This document shows, piece by piece, positions 9,518 through 17,378 of a stretch of 52,476 nucleotides of DNA. The position numbers and the translations under genes were made by a program. The stretch is taken from contig NZ_JAKMUS010000017.1 of assembly GCF_027570075.1 (NCBI RefSeq), positions 1 through 52,476 of the forward strand, given 5' to 3'. This stretch comes from Corynebacterium meitnerae. GTDB taxonomy: Bacteria; Actinomycetota; Actinomycetes; Mycobacteriales; Mycobacteriaceae. Within the stretch, counting starts at the first letter, position 1, and every line of letters begins with the position of its first letter. The notes beneath the pieces were generated by a model that saw only the letters and a program-made list of their open reading frames with translations, made no database searches and had not been told where the DNA came from.

Positions 9518-9716
9518 AGCACATATATAGCTGAAATGACATGCGGACAAACCTGTCCGCATACCTCCCTAAAAGACCGCAACCAGCACAAACACCCCAT
9601 TTTCAAGCGGACACACTCTGCGTCCGCTTCTCTAGCCCTCTTTAACGCTGGTCACAACCCCACCGACCCCCTAACGGACACATTTGTCCGCCCCTCTTTT
9701 CACACATATATCCGCG
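9518..9716 (+). repeat. Three-hairpin intergenic element, copy A
   Basis: 199 bp, bounded by ACATATATAG on the left and CACATATATC on the right (inverted ends). Three hairpins: arms ATGCGGACA 9541-9549 / TGTCCGCAT 9554-9562 (loop AACC); AAGCGGAC 9605-9612 / GTCCGCTT 9622-9629; CGGACA 9675-9680 / TGTCCG 9685-9690 (loop CATT). Copies B and C have the same layout. No open frame with a start and ribosome binding site was found. It sits between the RNA methyltransferase 3' end and the glycosidase leader. Confidence 0.85.
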
Positions 9717-9735
9717 CTCCCCCGCGGCGCGGAAC

Positions 9736-10452
9736 CTACCAGGCGTCCTCAAGATTGGCGTGCTGGCGCACCCACGCGTGCATCGCGATACCCGCCGCAA
9801 CCCCCGCATTAATCGAACGCGTCGAACCGAACTGCGCGATCGAACACGTCATCATCGCCGCATCCTGCGCTTCCACCGTCACACCCGGACCTTCCTGCCC
9901 AAACAAGAGCACGCACTCGCGCGGCAGCTCCGCGGTCTCCAATGGCACTGAGCCCGGAGTGTTATCAATAGCCACGACAGCCAAGCCGCGCTCCGCGGCC
10001 CAGGCCATCAGATCAGCGACGGTTTCGTGATGAATGATGTGCTGGTAGCGGTCCGTCACCATCGCACCCCGGCGATTCCAGCGGCGTCGCCCCACAATGT
10101 GCACCGCTTCCGCCAGAAACGCATTCGCGGTGCGGACAACGGTGCCGATGTTCATGTCATTCTCAAAATTCTCAATCGCGACATGAAACGGGTGGCGGCG
10201 CTCATCCAGATCCGCACGAATCGCATCCATCGACCAGTACCGGTACTGGTCAACAACATTGCGGGTATCGCCGTTCTCCAAAAACTGGGGATCCAAACGC
10301 GGATCCGCAGGCCACTCCCCCTCCCACGGGCCAACACCGTGACGGCCCTCGTTCCACTCGGTGGGGCCCTTCGCCTCAGAGGTGCTCTCGGCGGGGTCCG
10401 CGGGGGTATGGGAGTTGTCGGGAGTGTCGGGATTAGGCGAGGCCAAGATCAT
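9736..10452 (-). CDS. TrmH/SpoU-family RNA 2'-O-methyltransferase
   Basis: 238 residues. The SPOUT knot motifs are clear: motif 1 NIGTVVRTANAF at residues 101-112, motif 2 LLFGQEGPGVT near 195, motif 3 FGSTRSINAGVAAGIAMH near 215. Such enzymes methylate a ribose in tRNA or rRNA using S-adenosylmethionine; the target base cannot be deduced. The N-terminal 90 residues, with a GRHGVGPWEG block, form an extension seen in actinobacterial relatives. The ATG at 10452 overlaps the last 20 nt of pyrE, so translation is likely coupled to pyrE. Copy A of the repeat element begins 20 bp past its stop. Confidence 0.9.
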   Translation of the reverse strand: MILASPNPDTPDNSHTPADPAESTSEAKGPTEWNEGRHGVGPWEGEWPADPRLDPQFLENGDTRNVVDQYRYWSMDAIRADLDERRHPFHVAIENFENDMNIGTVVRTANAFLAEAVHIVGRRRWNRRGAMVTDRYQHIIHHETVADLMAWAAERGLAVVAIDNTPGSVPLETAELPRECVLLFGQEGPGVTVEAQDAAMMTCSIAQFGSTRSINAGVAAGIAMHAWVRQHANLEDAW

Positions 10453-10987
10453 CCAGACCGAGGAGGAAGCGGTAGTCGAGGCCGGCCTCGTGAAGCACTT
10501 TGTCCGCACCCGTCGCGCGGTCGACCACGGTGGCGACCGCAACCACCTCAGCACCCTCCGCGCGGCACGCCTCAACGGCCGTGAGCGGGGAGTTACCGGT
10601 GGTCGTCGTGTCCTCCACAACCAGGACACGCTTGCCCTTGATGGACGGGCCCTCAATGCGGCGCTGCATGCCGTGCTTCTTCGCTTCCTTGCGCACCACG
10701 AAGCTGTCGATCGGGCGACCGTCCGCGTGCATCACGGCAGTGGCCACGGGATCGGCTCCGAGGGTGAGGCCACCAACAGCGTCGAAATCCAGGTCAGCGG
10801 TCAGCTCGCGCACGAGAGCACCGATGAGGCGGCTTGCCTCGTGGTGCAGCGTGGCGCGGCGCAGATCCACGTAGTAATCAGCTTCTTTACCGGAACTCAA
10901 CGTCACCCGACCATGGACAACAGCGAGCTCCTTCACGAGCTCAGCAAGACGGGCTTTGGCGGCAGCATCAATAGTTGTGGCACTCAT
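10433..10987 (-). CDS. pyrE: Orotate phosphoribosyltransferase
   Basis: 184 residues. It makes orotidine-5'-phosphate from orotate and PRPP in pyrimidine synthesis. The PRPP-binding loop VLVVEDTTTTG is at residues 121-131, and the KEAKKHG lysine-containing catalytic flexible loop is at 100-106. GGLTLGADPVA (72-82) is another family block. Start ATG 10987 gives the usual length; a GTG at 11005 is possible. The 3' end overlaps the methyltransferase start. The upstream single-span gene on the same strand is 84 bp away without a visible terminator, so the three genes may form one transcript. Confidence 0.96.
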   Translation of the reverse strand: MSATTIDAAAKARLAELVKELAVVHGRVTLSSGKEADYYVDLRRATLHHEASRLIGALVRELTADLDFDAVGGLTLGADPVATAVMHADGRPIDSFVVRKEAKKHGMQRRIEGPSIKGKRVLVVEDTTTTGNSPLTAVEACRAEGAEVVAVATVVDRATGADKVLHEAGLDYRFLLGLDDLGLA

Positions 10988-11071
10988 GCCACTAAGGTTA
11001 GCCACCTTCGGGGAAAAGCCGTGCGTTAGCCGGTGGATTAGTCGGAGTTAGTCCGTGGGGTAGCCGGGTGG

Positions 11072-12076
11072 TTAGTCGCCGAAAATGGAGGGCGGGTCGA
11101 GTTTGCGTGCGACGCGGGTGCCGTCATTAGGTTGCGGGTCCTGGCCGCCAGTGCCGATCGCGTTGATCTCATCCGATCCCACCTCATGGTCCGCTACCTC
11201 GCCCTTCACGCTGCCGGTGAGGCGCGTGGGCATCTCCAACGGCTCCTCCGGGCGGGCAATGGGTGGATGGGAGGGGTGGGATTGGGGTTGGGAGGAGGGG
11301 GCATCGATAAGCATGGGCTTCCCCATCTCCCGCGAAGTGCTGGCGAGCTCGAGGCGTGGCCAGGTTTCGGGCGGGAGGGTGCGCGCGGCGTCAGCGAGCA
11401 GCGCGAGGGGTGCGAAAACCGCATCCCAGCCTGCAGGTTCCTCGAATTCCGCGACGACCCACTCTGACTCGAACCAGACCGCTCCGACCTCTTGCGGGAG
11501 CATTTCCAGCGCCGTGCGGACGCGGACATCGAGCATCCGCTCGGCCGGGCCGGCCTCGGAGGCGAAGACCGCGAAACCTTCAGTTTGGGCGACCTCGACG
11601 AGATCGTCCGACAGCTGCCGAGTCAGCGGGAGACGACGCATATCCACGACAACATCACTGGTCATACCCGTTCCCATGCCAATAACGGTGGTGCCGTCGA
11701 TGTCCGCGATGCGTGTTTCGTGGCCGAACTTGGTGCCGGTGAGCACGTCGCGGATCGGCGCGCCGGTGGCGGCGGCGCCGCGGGTCCACTCGTCGTGGAG
11801 GAACTCGTCCTCGTTCGTGTAGGTGAAGCCGTTGGCCGTGGCCCACTCACGGCGCGCGCGGCGGGAGAGTTTGTGAGCCTTGGGCTTTTTGGTGGGCTTA
11901 GGCTTCTTGGCGGGCTTGGGTTTGGGGGTTTTGGGTTGCTTGGGTTTGCTGGTTGTGGCTGGTTGTGGGGTTTTCAGGGCGGAATTCTGGCTAGAACTCT
12001 CAGCGGAATCCGCGCGCCACAAAAGGCTCGCCCCGACCAGGGCGAGCACGGAGAGTGTTAGTAGTACAAAACCCAT
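11072..12076 (-). CDS. Single-span membrane or secreted corynebacterial protein with a KP-rich linker
   Basis: 334 residues. Residues 1-20 form a hydrophobic segment (GFVLLTLSVLALVGASLLW) acting as signal anchor or signal peptide. Residues about 35-70 are a lysine/proline linker (KPKQPKTPKPKPAKKPKPTK), probably spanning or contacting the cell wall. The globular part (75-250) is of unknown fold, and a proline/serine-rich tail ends the protein. No catalytic motif is seen. No good ribosome binding site precedes the ATG, but TACAGT sits 8-9 nt upstream, so a leaderless transcript is possible. Its place upstream of pyrE is typical for corynebacteria. Function unknown. Confidence 0.7.
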   Translation of the reverse strand: MGFVLLTLSVLALVGASLLWRADSAESSSQNSALKTPQPATTSKPKQPKTPKPKPAKKPKPTKKPKAHKLSRRARREWATANGFTYTNEDEFLHDEWTRGAAATGAPIRDVLTGTKFGHETRIADIDGTTVIGMGTGMTSDVVVDMRRLPLTRQLSDDLVEVAQTEGFAVFASEAGPAERMLDVRVRTALEMLPQEVGAVWFESEWVVAEFEEPAGWDAVFAPLALLADAARTLPPETWPRLELASTSREMGKPMLIDAPSSQPQSHPSHPPIARPEEPLEMPTRLTGSVKGEVADHEVGSDEINAIGTGGQDPQPNDGTRVARKLDPPSIFGD

Positions 12077-12416
12077 CGGTTAGCACTGTATCGGGAGTTG
12101 GGGTTGATCCCGGGTAGGCGCGGGCGTATGCGTGAGTCAAGAGTGCGGGTATATGTGCGACAAGTGATGTGGACAAATGTGTCCGTTTGGGGAGCAGTGG
12201 TGCCGTGACCAGCGTTGAAGAGGGCTGGAGAAGCGGACGCAGAATGTGTCCGCTTGAAAATGGGGCGTTTGCGCTGTTTACGGTCTTTTCGGGAGGCAAA
12301 CGGACAGATTTGTCCGCATGTCATTTCAGCTATATATGTGCTCCTCCTGGGCCCAGGCGGGCGGGCATGGGGCCGAGGTGCGACGGGGTGGGGCCGAGCC
12401 CCGGGCAGTCGCGGGG
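12077..12416. other. Intergenic region holding repeat copy B
   Basis: 340 bp between two minus-strand genes. Nearly two thirds is the repeat element at 12146-12343. The remainder, 12344-12416, is G-rich without a recognisable terminator, and 12077-12145 shows nothing beyond a possible promoter for the gene that starts at 12076. Confidence 0.6.
12146..12343 (-). repeat. Three-hairpin intergenic element, copy B
   Basis: 198 bp in the orientation opposite to copy A. Read on the minus strand it begins GCACATATATAGCTGAAATG exactly as copy A does, and the two stay similar throughout. Hairpin cores: GGACA 12171-12175 / TGTCC 12180-12184; AAGCGGAC 12231-12238 / GTCCGCTT 12248-12255; CGGACA 12301-12306 / TGTCCG 12311-12316. 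Copies A and B form an inverted pair around the methyltransferase-pyrE-anchor gene block. Confidence 0.85.
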
Positions 12417-13250
12417 CTAGATGTCGCGGGAGACCGGGTTGGACACGTCCGCAGCCCACTGGGACCAGCCGCCGATGTAGTGGGTGAGCATCGGCAGACC
12501 AGCATGAACGGCTGCGGCCAGCAACTTGGCGGAGTGGTTGCCCGAGCCGGAATAGACAACGGTCGAGGCCGGATCAGTGGTGTGGGTGATGCCCAGGTGG
12601 GCGAAGCGTTCCAGGATCTCGTCAATAGGTTTCACCATGCCGTCACCGTCAAAGAGATCCTGCACCGGCAGATTCCGCGCACCGGGGATGTGGCCGGCTT
12701 TCTTGTCCAAGCGTTCTTTGAGGCCGCGGAAGCGGTTGGGCTGGCGAGCGTCGATAAGCAGGCCCTTAAAACCGTGCACATCGTCGATCGTGGGCACCTG
12801 GCCGCGCTGCGCGTCAAGCTCCGAATGGACGTTGACGGGGCCGGGGCCGGCGACCGTGTCGAAGCCGAGCGCATCCCATGCGGCGAACCCGCCGTCGAGA
12901 ATACGGACGTTTTCCACGCCCGCCCAACGCAGCGTCCACCACACGCGGGCGGCGAAAACGCCGTGGCCGACGTCATAAACAATGACCGGGCGATCCTCCG
13001 CGATCCCCCAGTGCCGGAACGTCTCACTCAGCCGCACCAACGACGGCAACGGATTGCGGCCGACCTCCGCGGTCGGCGTACCCACGAGGTGCAACGACAT
13101 GTCACAGAACTGAGCCGTAGGAATGTGCTCAGAGTGAAAGGCAGACCGTGCACGGCCAGCGTGCTCATCCCACAGCGCGGCCAGCAGCGTGAACTTCTGG
13201 CCGGTGCGAATCAGTTCGCGCAGCTCTTCGGAGGAAACGTAGACGCTCAT
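12417..13250 (-). CDS. sseA: Rhodanese-like sulfurtransferase with the catalytic Cys replaced by Ser
   Basis: 277 residues, two rhodanese-fold domains as in thiosulfate / 3-mercaptopyruvate sulfurtransferases. N-terminal domain blocks include IPTAQFCDMS and VYDVGHGVFAARVWWTLRWAG; the C-terminal domain has HIPGARNLP and GGWSQW. The active-site loop that is normally C-G-S-G-V-T reads S234-G-S-G-N-H-S, so the persulfide-carrying cysteine is absent. The only cysteine I see is Cys49 in the N-terminal domain. Either this is a non-transferase member or it works differently. It is the last gene of an operon with the 133-residue protein (14 nt apart) and the helix-turn-helix gene. The symbol reflects family and synteny only. 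Confidence 0.8.
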   Translation of the reverse strand: MSVYVSSEELRELIRTGQKFTLLAALWDEHAGRARSAFHSEHIPTAQFCDMSLHLVGTPTAEVGRNPLPSLVRLSETFRHWGIAEDRPVIVYDVGHGVFAARVWWTLRWAGVENVRILDGGFAAWDALGFDTVAGPGPVNVHSELDAQRGQVPTIDDVHGFKGLLIDARQPNRFRGLKERLDKKAGHIPGARNLPVQDLFDGDGMVKPIDEILERFAHLGITHTTDPASTVVYSGSGNHSAKLLAAAVHAGLPMLTHYIGGWSQWAADVSNPVSRDI

Positions 13251-13264
13251 GGCGCCCACACTAC

Positions 13265-13666
13265 CTACGCGAGCGAAATGATGCCCTGAGTTTCAAGGCC
13301 TTCCAACCACTCGCGGATACCATCCTTCGGCGCGTCCGGGCCGAGGGAAGCGCCGAGCATTCCGCCCGGGCCCATCTCCACCCGGCAGCCGAAAGCCAGC
13401 AGCGTTTCCGCGATGTCGTTCGGGCCGGGACGCTGCACGAGAATGCGCACCGTTTCGGCGCCGCCCTTCACCACCACCTGGTTAATGTGCAGGCGGCCGC
13501 CAACGCGGACGCACTCGACGATGTCCCCGACATTGATGCTCGTATCCAAAAACGGCACCGATGCCACCACGAAGTGGCCACCTCCAAGATCGTGGGCGGC
13601 CAGCTCTTCGTTCTCCACGCCGGGCAGCAAGGTGCGGGCGTAGATGGTGGTGAGGGGTTGGTGCAT
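13265..13666 (-). CDS. Small conserved protein, possibly DUF4265-like
   Basis: 133 residues, no signal peptide. The sequence is beta-rich at the N terminus (TIYARTLLPGVENEELAAHD, FVVASVPFLDTSINVGDIVEC) followed by RVGGRLHINQVVVKGGAETVRI. That pattern, a short barrel with a VGD loop followed by a strand ending in an alpha/beta unit, recalls DUF4265-type proteins of unknown function. ATG 13666 is 11 nt after the helix-turn-helix gene stop and fits an operon. The sulfurtransferase gene follows at 14 nt. No function is assigned. Confidence 0.7.
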   Translation of the reverse strand: MHQPLTTIYARTLLPGVENEELAAHDLGGGHFVVASVPFLDTSINVGDIVECVRVGGRLHINQVVVKGGAETVRILVQRPGPNDIAETLLAFGCRVEMGPGGMLGASLGPDAPKDGIREWLEGLETQGIISLA

Positions 13667-13676
13667 GGGGATGAGT

Positions 13677-14075
13677 CTAGGCCAGGTCCGCCAGGGCCTC
13701 ATTCGAAGCGGCAGTGGTTTCGCTGTGGTGCGCGAAACGCTCAGCAAGTTCGAGCTGCGCGGCATGGCGCTTCTCGTTGAAGGCCACGAGGTCACTGACG
13801 AGGATGCGGCGGTGGGTGCCAACCTTACGGAAGGGAATCTCGCCGCGGTCGAGGAGCTTGCACAGGTGTGTGCGACTCATCTTGAGATGCTCTGCTGCCT
13901 CGTTCGGGGTGAGCTCCTCATCCTTGTGCAGCAGGTAAATCGTTTCGCCACTACGTACGTAGTCGACGATCTCGTGGATAAGGGCCTTGACCTGAGGGGG
14001 AAGGTCGGAGGAGGCGACCTCTTCGAGCTTCTCTACATCGGCAGTACTAAATGCCGTTGGGTCGAGAGTTTTCAT
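13677..14075 (-). CDS. Helix-turn-helix DNA-binding protein, excisionase/MerR-like fold
   Basis: 132 residues. Residues about 55-103 (ELTPNEAAEHLKMSRTHLCK then LLDRGEIPFRKVGTHRRIL) are a typical winged HTH_17 excisionase-family domain. The N-terminal half is helical (PPQVKALIHEIVDYVRSGE) and could dimerise; the C-terminal tail is helical and acidic. In this position, leading an operon with a 133-residue protein and a sulfurtransferase homologue, it is most likely a transcriptional regulator or an antitoxin-like autoregulator, not a phage excisionase. The start at 14075 has GGAAGGTGG upstream; GTG 14084 is an alternative. The preceding gap has an inverted repeat ACTAACTT / AAGTTAGT (14112-14119 / 14139-14146). 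Confidence 0.8.
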   Translation of the reverse strand: MKTLDPTAFSTADVEKLEEVASSDLPPQVKALIHEIVDYVRSGETIYLLHKDEELTPNEAAEHLKMSRTHLCKLLDRGEIPFRKVGTHRRILVSDLVAFNEKRHAAQLELAERFAHHSETTAASNEALADLA

Positions 14076-14098
14076 TGAGGCCACCTTCCTTCCATCGG

Positions 14099-14146
14099 TT
14101 AACTGTCACAACTAACTTAACTGCCATATCTGACACTCGTCAAGTT
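14099..14146 (-). promoter_or_regulatory. Putative promoter/operator of the HTH operon
   Basis: On the minus strand TTGACG is followed after 17 nt by TTAAGT, an acceptable -35/-10 pair, within the 69-bp gap after clpB. The same stretch contains the inverted repeat ACTAACTT (14112-14119) / AAGTTAGT (14139-14146) and a second GTTAACT motif at 14099. The repeat could be an autoregulatory site for the HTH protein. Confidence 0.4.
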
Positions 14147-16703
14147 AGTCCCCAGCACCACCTTCGATCACCAGGGTGTCCCCACCCGGCGCGGCGTCGA
14201 CGTGCACGGTGTCGCCGTCGCGGATCTCGCCGGCGAGGACCTTCTTGGCCAGCTTGTCGCCGATCTCCTTCTGGATGAGGCGACGCAGCGGACGAGCACC
14301 GTAGGCCGGGTCGTAGCCGCGGTCGGCGAGCCACTGCTTGGCAGCGTCGGTGACGTCGAGCACCAGGCGGCGCTCCGCCAGGCGACGAGCCAGCGTGCCC
14401 AGCTGAATGTCCACGATGCCCACCAGCTGCTCTTGGGTGAGCGAGTCGAAGACGACGACGTCGTCAAGCCTGTTGATGAACTCCGGCTTGAAGGCGCGCT
14501 TGACGGCCTCCATGATCTCGTCGTGCGTGCCGCCCGCGCCGAGGTTCGACGTCAGGATGATCACCGTGTTGCGGAAGTCCACGGTCCGGCCCTGCCCATC
14601 CGTCAGGCGGCCTTCGTCGAGGACTTGCAGCAGGATGTCGAAGACGTCGGGGTGGGCTTTCTCGACTTCGTCGAAAAGCACGAGGCTGTACGGGCGCCTG
14701 CGAACAGCTTCCGTGAGCTGGCCGCCCGCGTCGTAGCCGACGTATCCCGGAGGCGCACCAACCAGGCGCGCGACGGAGTGCTTCTCGCCGTACTCGGACA
14801 TATCAATGCGGACCATCGCCGACTCATCATCGAAGAGGAACTCCGCCAGCGACTTGGCCAGCTCCGTCTTACCCACACCCGTCGGACCGAGGAACAGGAA
14901 CGAGCCAATCGGGCGGTTCGGATCCGCAATGCCCGCGCGAGAACGCCGCACCGCATCAGAGACGGCCTCCACCGCCGCACGCTGACCAACCACGCGGCCA
15001 GCCAGAACATCCTCCATACGCAGGAGCTTCTCGGTTTCGCCTTCCATCATCTTGCCCGCAGGAATGCCGGTCCAGCTCGACACAACATCAGCGATCACAT
15101 CAGGAGTCACCTCCTCGCTGAGCATTGTTTTCACGCTTGTCGACGTCTCCGCCGCCCCCAGCTCCTCCTCCACCTCCGGGATCCGCCCGTAGCGCAACTC
15201 GGAGACCTTCGCGTAGTCACCCTCGCGCTCGGCGATCTCGGACTGGTTCCGCAGATCCTCCAGCTCCTCCTTCAGGCGCTGAACCTTATCGATCTCGCCC
15301 TTCTCATTCTCCCAACGCGCCTTCAGCTCACCGAGCTTCTCGCGCTGATCAGCCAGCTCTTGGCGCAGCGTTGCAAGACGATCCTGGGAAGCAGCGTCAG
15401 ACTCCTTCGTCAGCGCGATCTCTTCGATCTCGAGACGACGCACAATACGCTCCAGCTCATCGATCTCCTGCGGGGAAGAATCAATCTCCATCCGCAGGCG
15501 CGAGCCGGCCTCATCGACGAGGTCAATCGCCTTGTCCGGCAGGAAACGGTTAGTGATGTAGCGGTCCGACAGCGTAGCCGCGGCCACCAGTGCCGAGTCC
15601 TGGATACGGACACCGTGGTGAACCTCGTAGCGCTCCTTCAAGCCACGGAGAATACCGATGGTGTCCTCCACCGTCGGCTCCCCCACGTACACCTGCTGGA
15701 AACGGCGCTCCAAAGCAGCGTCCTTCTCGATGTACTTGCGGTACTCATCCAGCGTCGTCGCACCGACCAGGCGCAGCTCGCCGCGGGCGAGCAACGGCTT
15801 GATCATGTTGCCAGCGTCCATCGAACCTTCGCCGGAGGCGCCGGCGCCGACGATCGTGTGCAGCTCATCAATAAACGTGATGATCTCGCCGTCCGCCTGC
15901 TTAATCTCATCCAGAACCGCCTTGAGGCGCTCCTCGAACTCACCGCGGTACTTCGCACCAGCGACCATCGAGCCCAGATCAAGACTGATCAAGGTCTTGC
16001 CCTTCAGGGACTCCGGTACGTCACCGGCCACAATGCGACGGGCAAGGCCTTCCACAATGGCGGTCTTACCCACGCCCGGCTCACCGATGAGAACCGGATT
16101 GTTCTTCGTGCGGCGCGACAGCACCTGAACCACACGACGAATCTCACTGTCACGGCCGATCACCGGGTCAATCTTGCCCTCGCGTGCCCGCGCCGTGAGG
16201 TCCGTCGAGTACTTTTCCAAAGCTTGGAACTGGCCCTCCGGGGCCTCCGAAGTCACCTTCTTGTGCCCGCGCACCGACGGGAACGCTGCCTTAATAGCGT
16301 CATACGTCGCGCCACGCTTCTTCAGAAGCTCAGCAGCTTCCTCCGAACCACGCGCGATTCCCGCCAACAGAACCTCGGTGGAAACGAATTCATCACCGAG
16401 TTCGCCTGCTAATTCCTGCGCCGCGTTCAGCGCGTTAAGACCATCCCGGTTAAACGTCGGGTTGGCCATGTTCTGGCCCTCCGCCTTCGGGTAGCCATCG
16501 ACGATCTCCGCCGCCTCCTTGGCCACCGTCTCCGGATCAACGCCGGTAGCCTTCAGCACCGGCGCGGCGATGCCGTCCTCCTGCGTCAAAATTGCGTGCA
16601 GCAAGTGCGCCGGCCGAATATCCGGATTGCCCTTCGCGGATGCGGACTGGAGCGCCTCCTGCAGCGCCTGTTGCGTTTTCGTAGTGGGATTAAACGAGCT
16701 CAT
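14145..16703 (-). CDS. clpB: ATP-dependent chaperone ClpB (Hsp104 family disaggregase)
   Basis: 852 residues. Clp-N double repeat at 1-145, first AAA+ domain with Walker A GEPGVGKT at 207-214, coiled-coil M domain at about 400-520 (many Glu/Arg heptads), second AAA+ domain with GPTGVGKT near 607 and the sensor [10 protein letters not shown], then the C-terminal domain. ClpB hexamers thread aggregated proteins and hand them to DnaK/DnaJ/GrpE, encoded later in the window. The ATG at 16703 has an AAAGGAG site. A HAIR operator 67 bp upstream predicts HspR repression. The internal [14 protein letters not shown] stretch may allow the shorter ClpB form, but this is not shown. Confidence 0.98.
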   Translation of the reverse strand: MSSFNPTTKTQQALQEALQSASAKGNPDIRPAHLLHAILTQEDGIAAPVLKATGVDPETVAKEAAEIVDGYPKAEGQNMANPTFNRDGLNALNAAQELAGELGDEFVSTEVLLAGIARGSEEAAELLKKRGATYDAIKAAFPSVRGHKKVTSEAPEGQFQALEKYSTDLTARAREGKIDPVIGRDSEIRRVVQVLSRRTKNNPVLIGEPGVGKTAIVEGLARRIVAGDVPESLKGKTLISLDLGSMVAGAKYRGEFEERLKAVLDEIKQADGEIITFIDELHTIVGAGASGEGSMDAGNMIKPLLARGELRLVGATTLDEYRKYIEKDAALERRFQQVYVGEPTVEDTIGILRGLKERYEVHHGVRIQDSALVAAATLSDRYITNRFLPDKAIDLVDEAGSRLRMEIDSSPQEIDELERIVRRLEIEEIALTKESDAASQDRLATLRQELADQREKLGELKARWENEKGEIDKVQRLKEELEDLRNQSEIAEREGDYAKVSELRYGRIPEVEEELGAAETSTSVKTMLSEEVTPDVIADVVSSWTGIPAGKMMEGETEKLLRMEDVLAGRVVGQRAAVEAVSDAVRRSRAGIADPNRPIGSFLFLGPTGVGKTELAKSLAEFLFDDESAMVRIDMSEYGEKHSVARLVGAPPGYVGYDAGGQLTEAVRRRPYSLVLFDEVEKAHPDVFDILLQVLDEGRLTDGQGRTVDFRNTVIILTSNLGAGGTHDEIMEAVKRAFKPEFINRLDDVVVFDSLTQEQLVGIVDIQLGTLARRLAERRLVLDVTDAAKQWLADRGYDPAYGARPLRRLIQKEIGDKLAKKVLAGEIRDGDTVHVDAAPGGDTLVIEGGAGD

Positions 16704-16769
16704 TGAAGTGCTCCTTTCATGCTTTTCTTTGTTCTAAATTAATTGGTCACTCTCTACAACGCCTTAAAA

Positions 16770-16790
16770 CTTGAGTCTGTTCCACTCAAC
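16770..16790. promoter_or_regulatory. HAIR element (HspR operator) of clpB
   Basis: CTTGAGT-ctgttcc-ACTCAAC matches the actinobacterial consensus CTTGAGT-N7-ACTCAAG at 13 of 14 fixed positions. It lies 67-87 bp upstream of the clpB start. HspR, encoded at 28867-29253, is the expected binder. Confidence 0.9.
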
Positions 16791-16816
16791 TCCAAAAATC
16801 TTTTGCGGAACCCTTG

Positions 16817-16882
16817 CGCGAGCCCTCCGCAAGCCTCTCGCGAGCCCTCCGCGAGCCTTTCGTGAGCCCTTCGCGAGCAGCT
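16817..16882. repeat. Tandem 11-bp repeat, six units
   Basis: Units of the type CGCGAGCCCTC start at 16817, 16828, 16839, 16850, 16861 and 16872, each with one to three changes. The array ends a few bases before repeat element copy C. Confidence 0.85.
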
Positions 16883-16886
16883 CGGG

Positions 16887-17087
16887 GCGCATATATATGG
16901 ATGAAATGAGGTGTGGACAAATCTGTCCGCTTCTCGACGCTCGACTCCCTGACCAGCCACTTTGCCCCAAGTTGATGCGGACACACTGTGCGTCCGCTTC
17001 TCAAAGCTCCAAAAATGCAGTCCAGCGGGTCAACCGCGCCCAAATGGACAGGTTTGTCCGCATCCTCCGCGAGACATATACATGCGG
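16887..17087 (+). repeat. Three-hairpin intergenic element, copy C (diverged)
   Basis: 201 bp with the same plan as copies A and B but much changed between hairpins. Left end GCGCATATATATGGATGAAA, right end GACATATACATGCGGG. Hairpin cores: GGACA 16915-16919 / TGTCC 16924-16928 (loop AATC); GCGGAC 16977-16982 / GTCCGC 16992-16997; GGACA 17046-17050 / TGTCC 17055-17059 (loop GGTT). It lies between the clpB promoter region and a plus-strand regulator gene. Confidence 0.8.
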
Positions 17088-17378
17088 GAGGCACAAGGAA
17101 AGGAAGAAGATCAGGGAAAGAGGGGAAGAGAAAAGCAAGGAAACACACGAAAAGCCCGGTACGCAAAGAAAAAGCGAGGGAATGAGCGAGGGAAAAGCAG
17201 GGAGAGAGGCGGGAAAATGTGGGGTGTCCACTTAAGTGGGCAGTTTTTGCTGGTGCGGCGCGAGCGTGGTGGTTAACGTCGAAGCAAAGGAAATCGGGGA
17301 ACTGGGAACAGGGAACGGGAAAAGGGGACCTGGAACCGGGAGCTGGGCACGAGGAAAGGGAAACAGGGGGAAATCGGG
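17088..17378. other. Polypurine tract (plus strand), no gene
   Basis: About 290 bp dominated by A and G on the plus strand, with loose GGGAAC / GGGAAA iterations. Open frames crossing it have biased, low-complexity translations and no ribosome binding site, so none is accepted. It leads directly into the regulator gene at 17379. Confidence 0.65.

Noticed and set aside
13677..14075. Excisionase-like gene as a sign of a prophage
   Set aside because: It heads an operon with metabolic-type genes next to clpB and there are no integrase, attachment site or phage structural genes nearby.
14202..16412. 736-codon plus-strand open frame opposite clpB
   Set aside because: Mirror of clpB codon bias; rich in Arg, Leu and His, with no domain or start signal.
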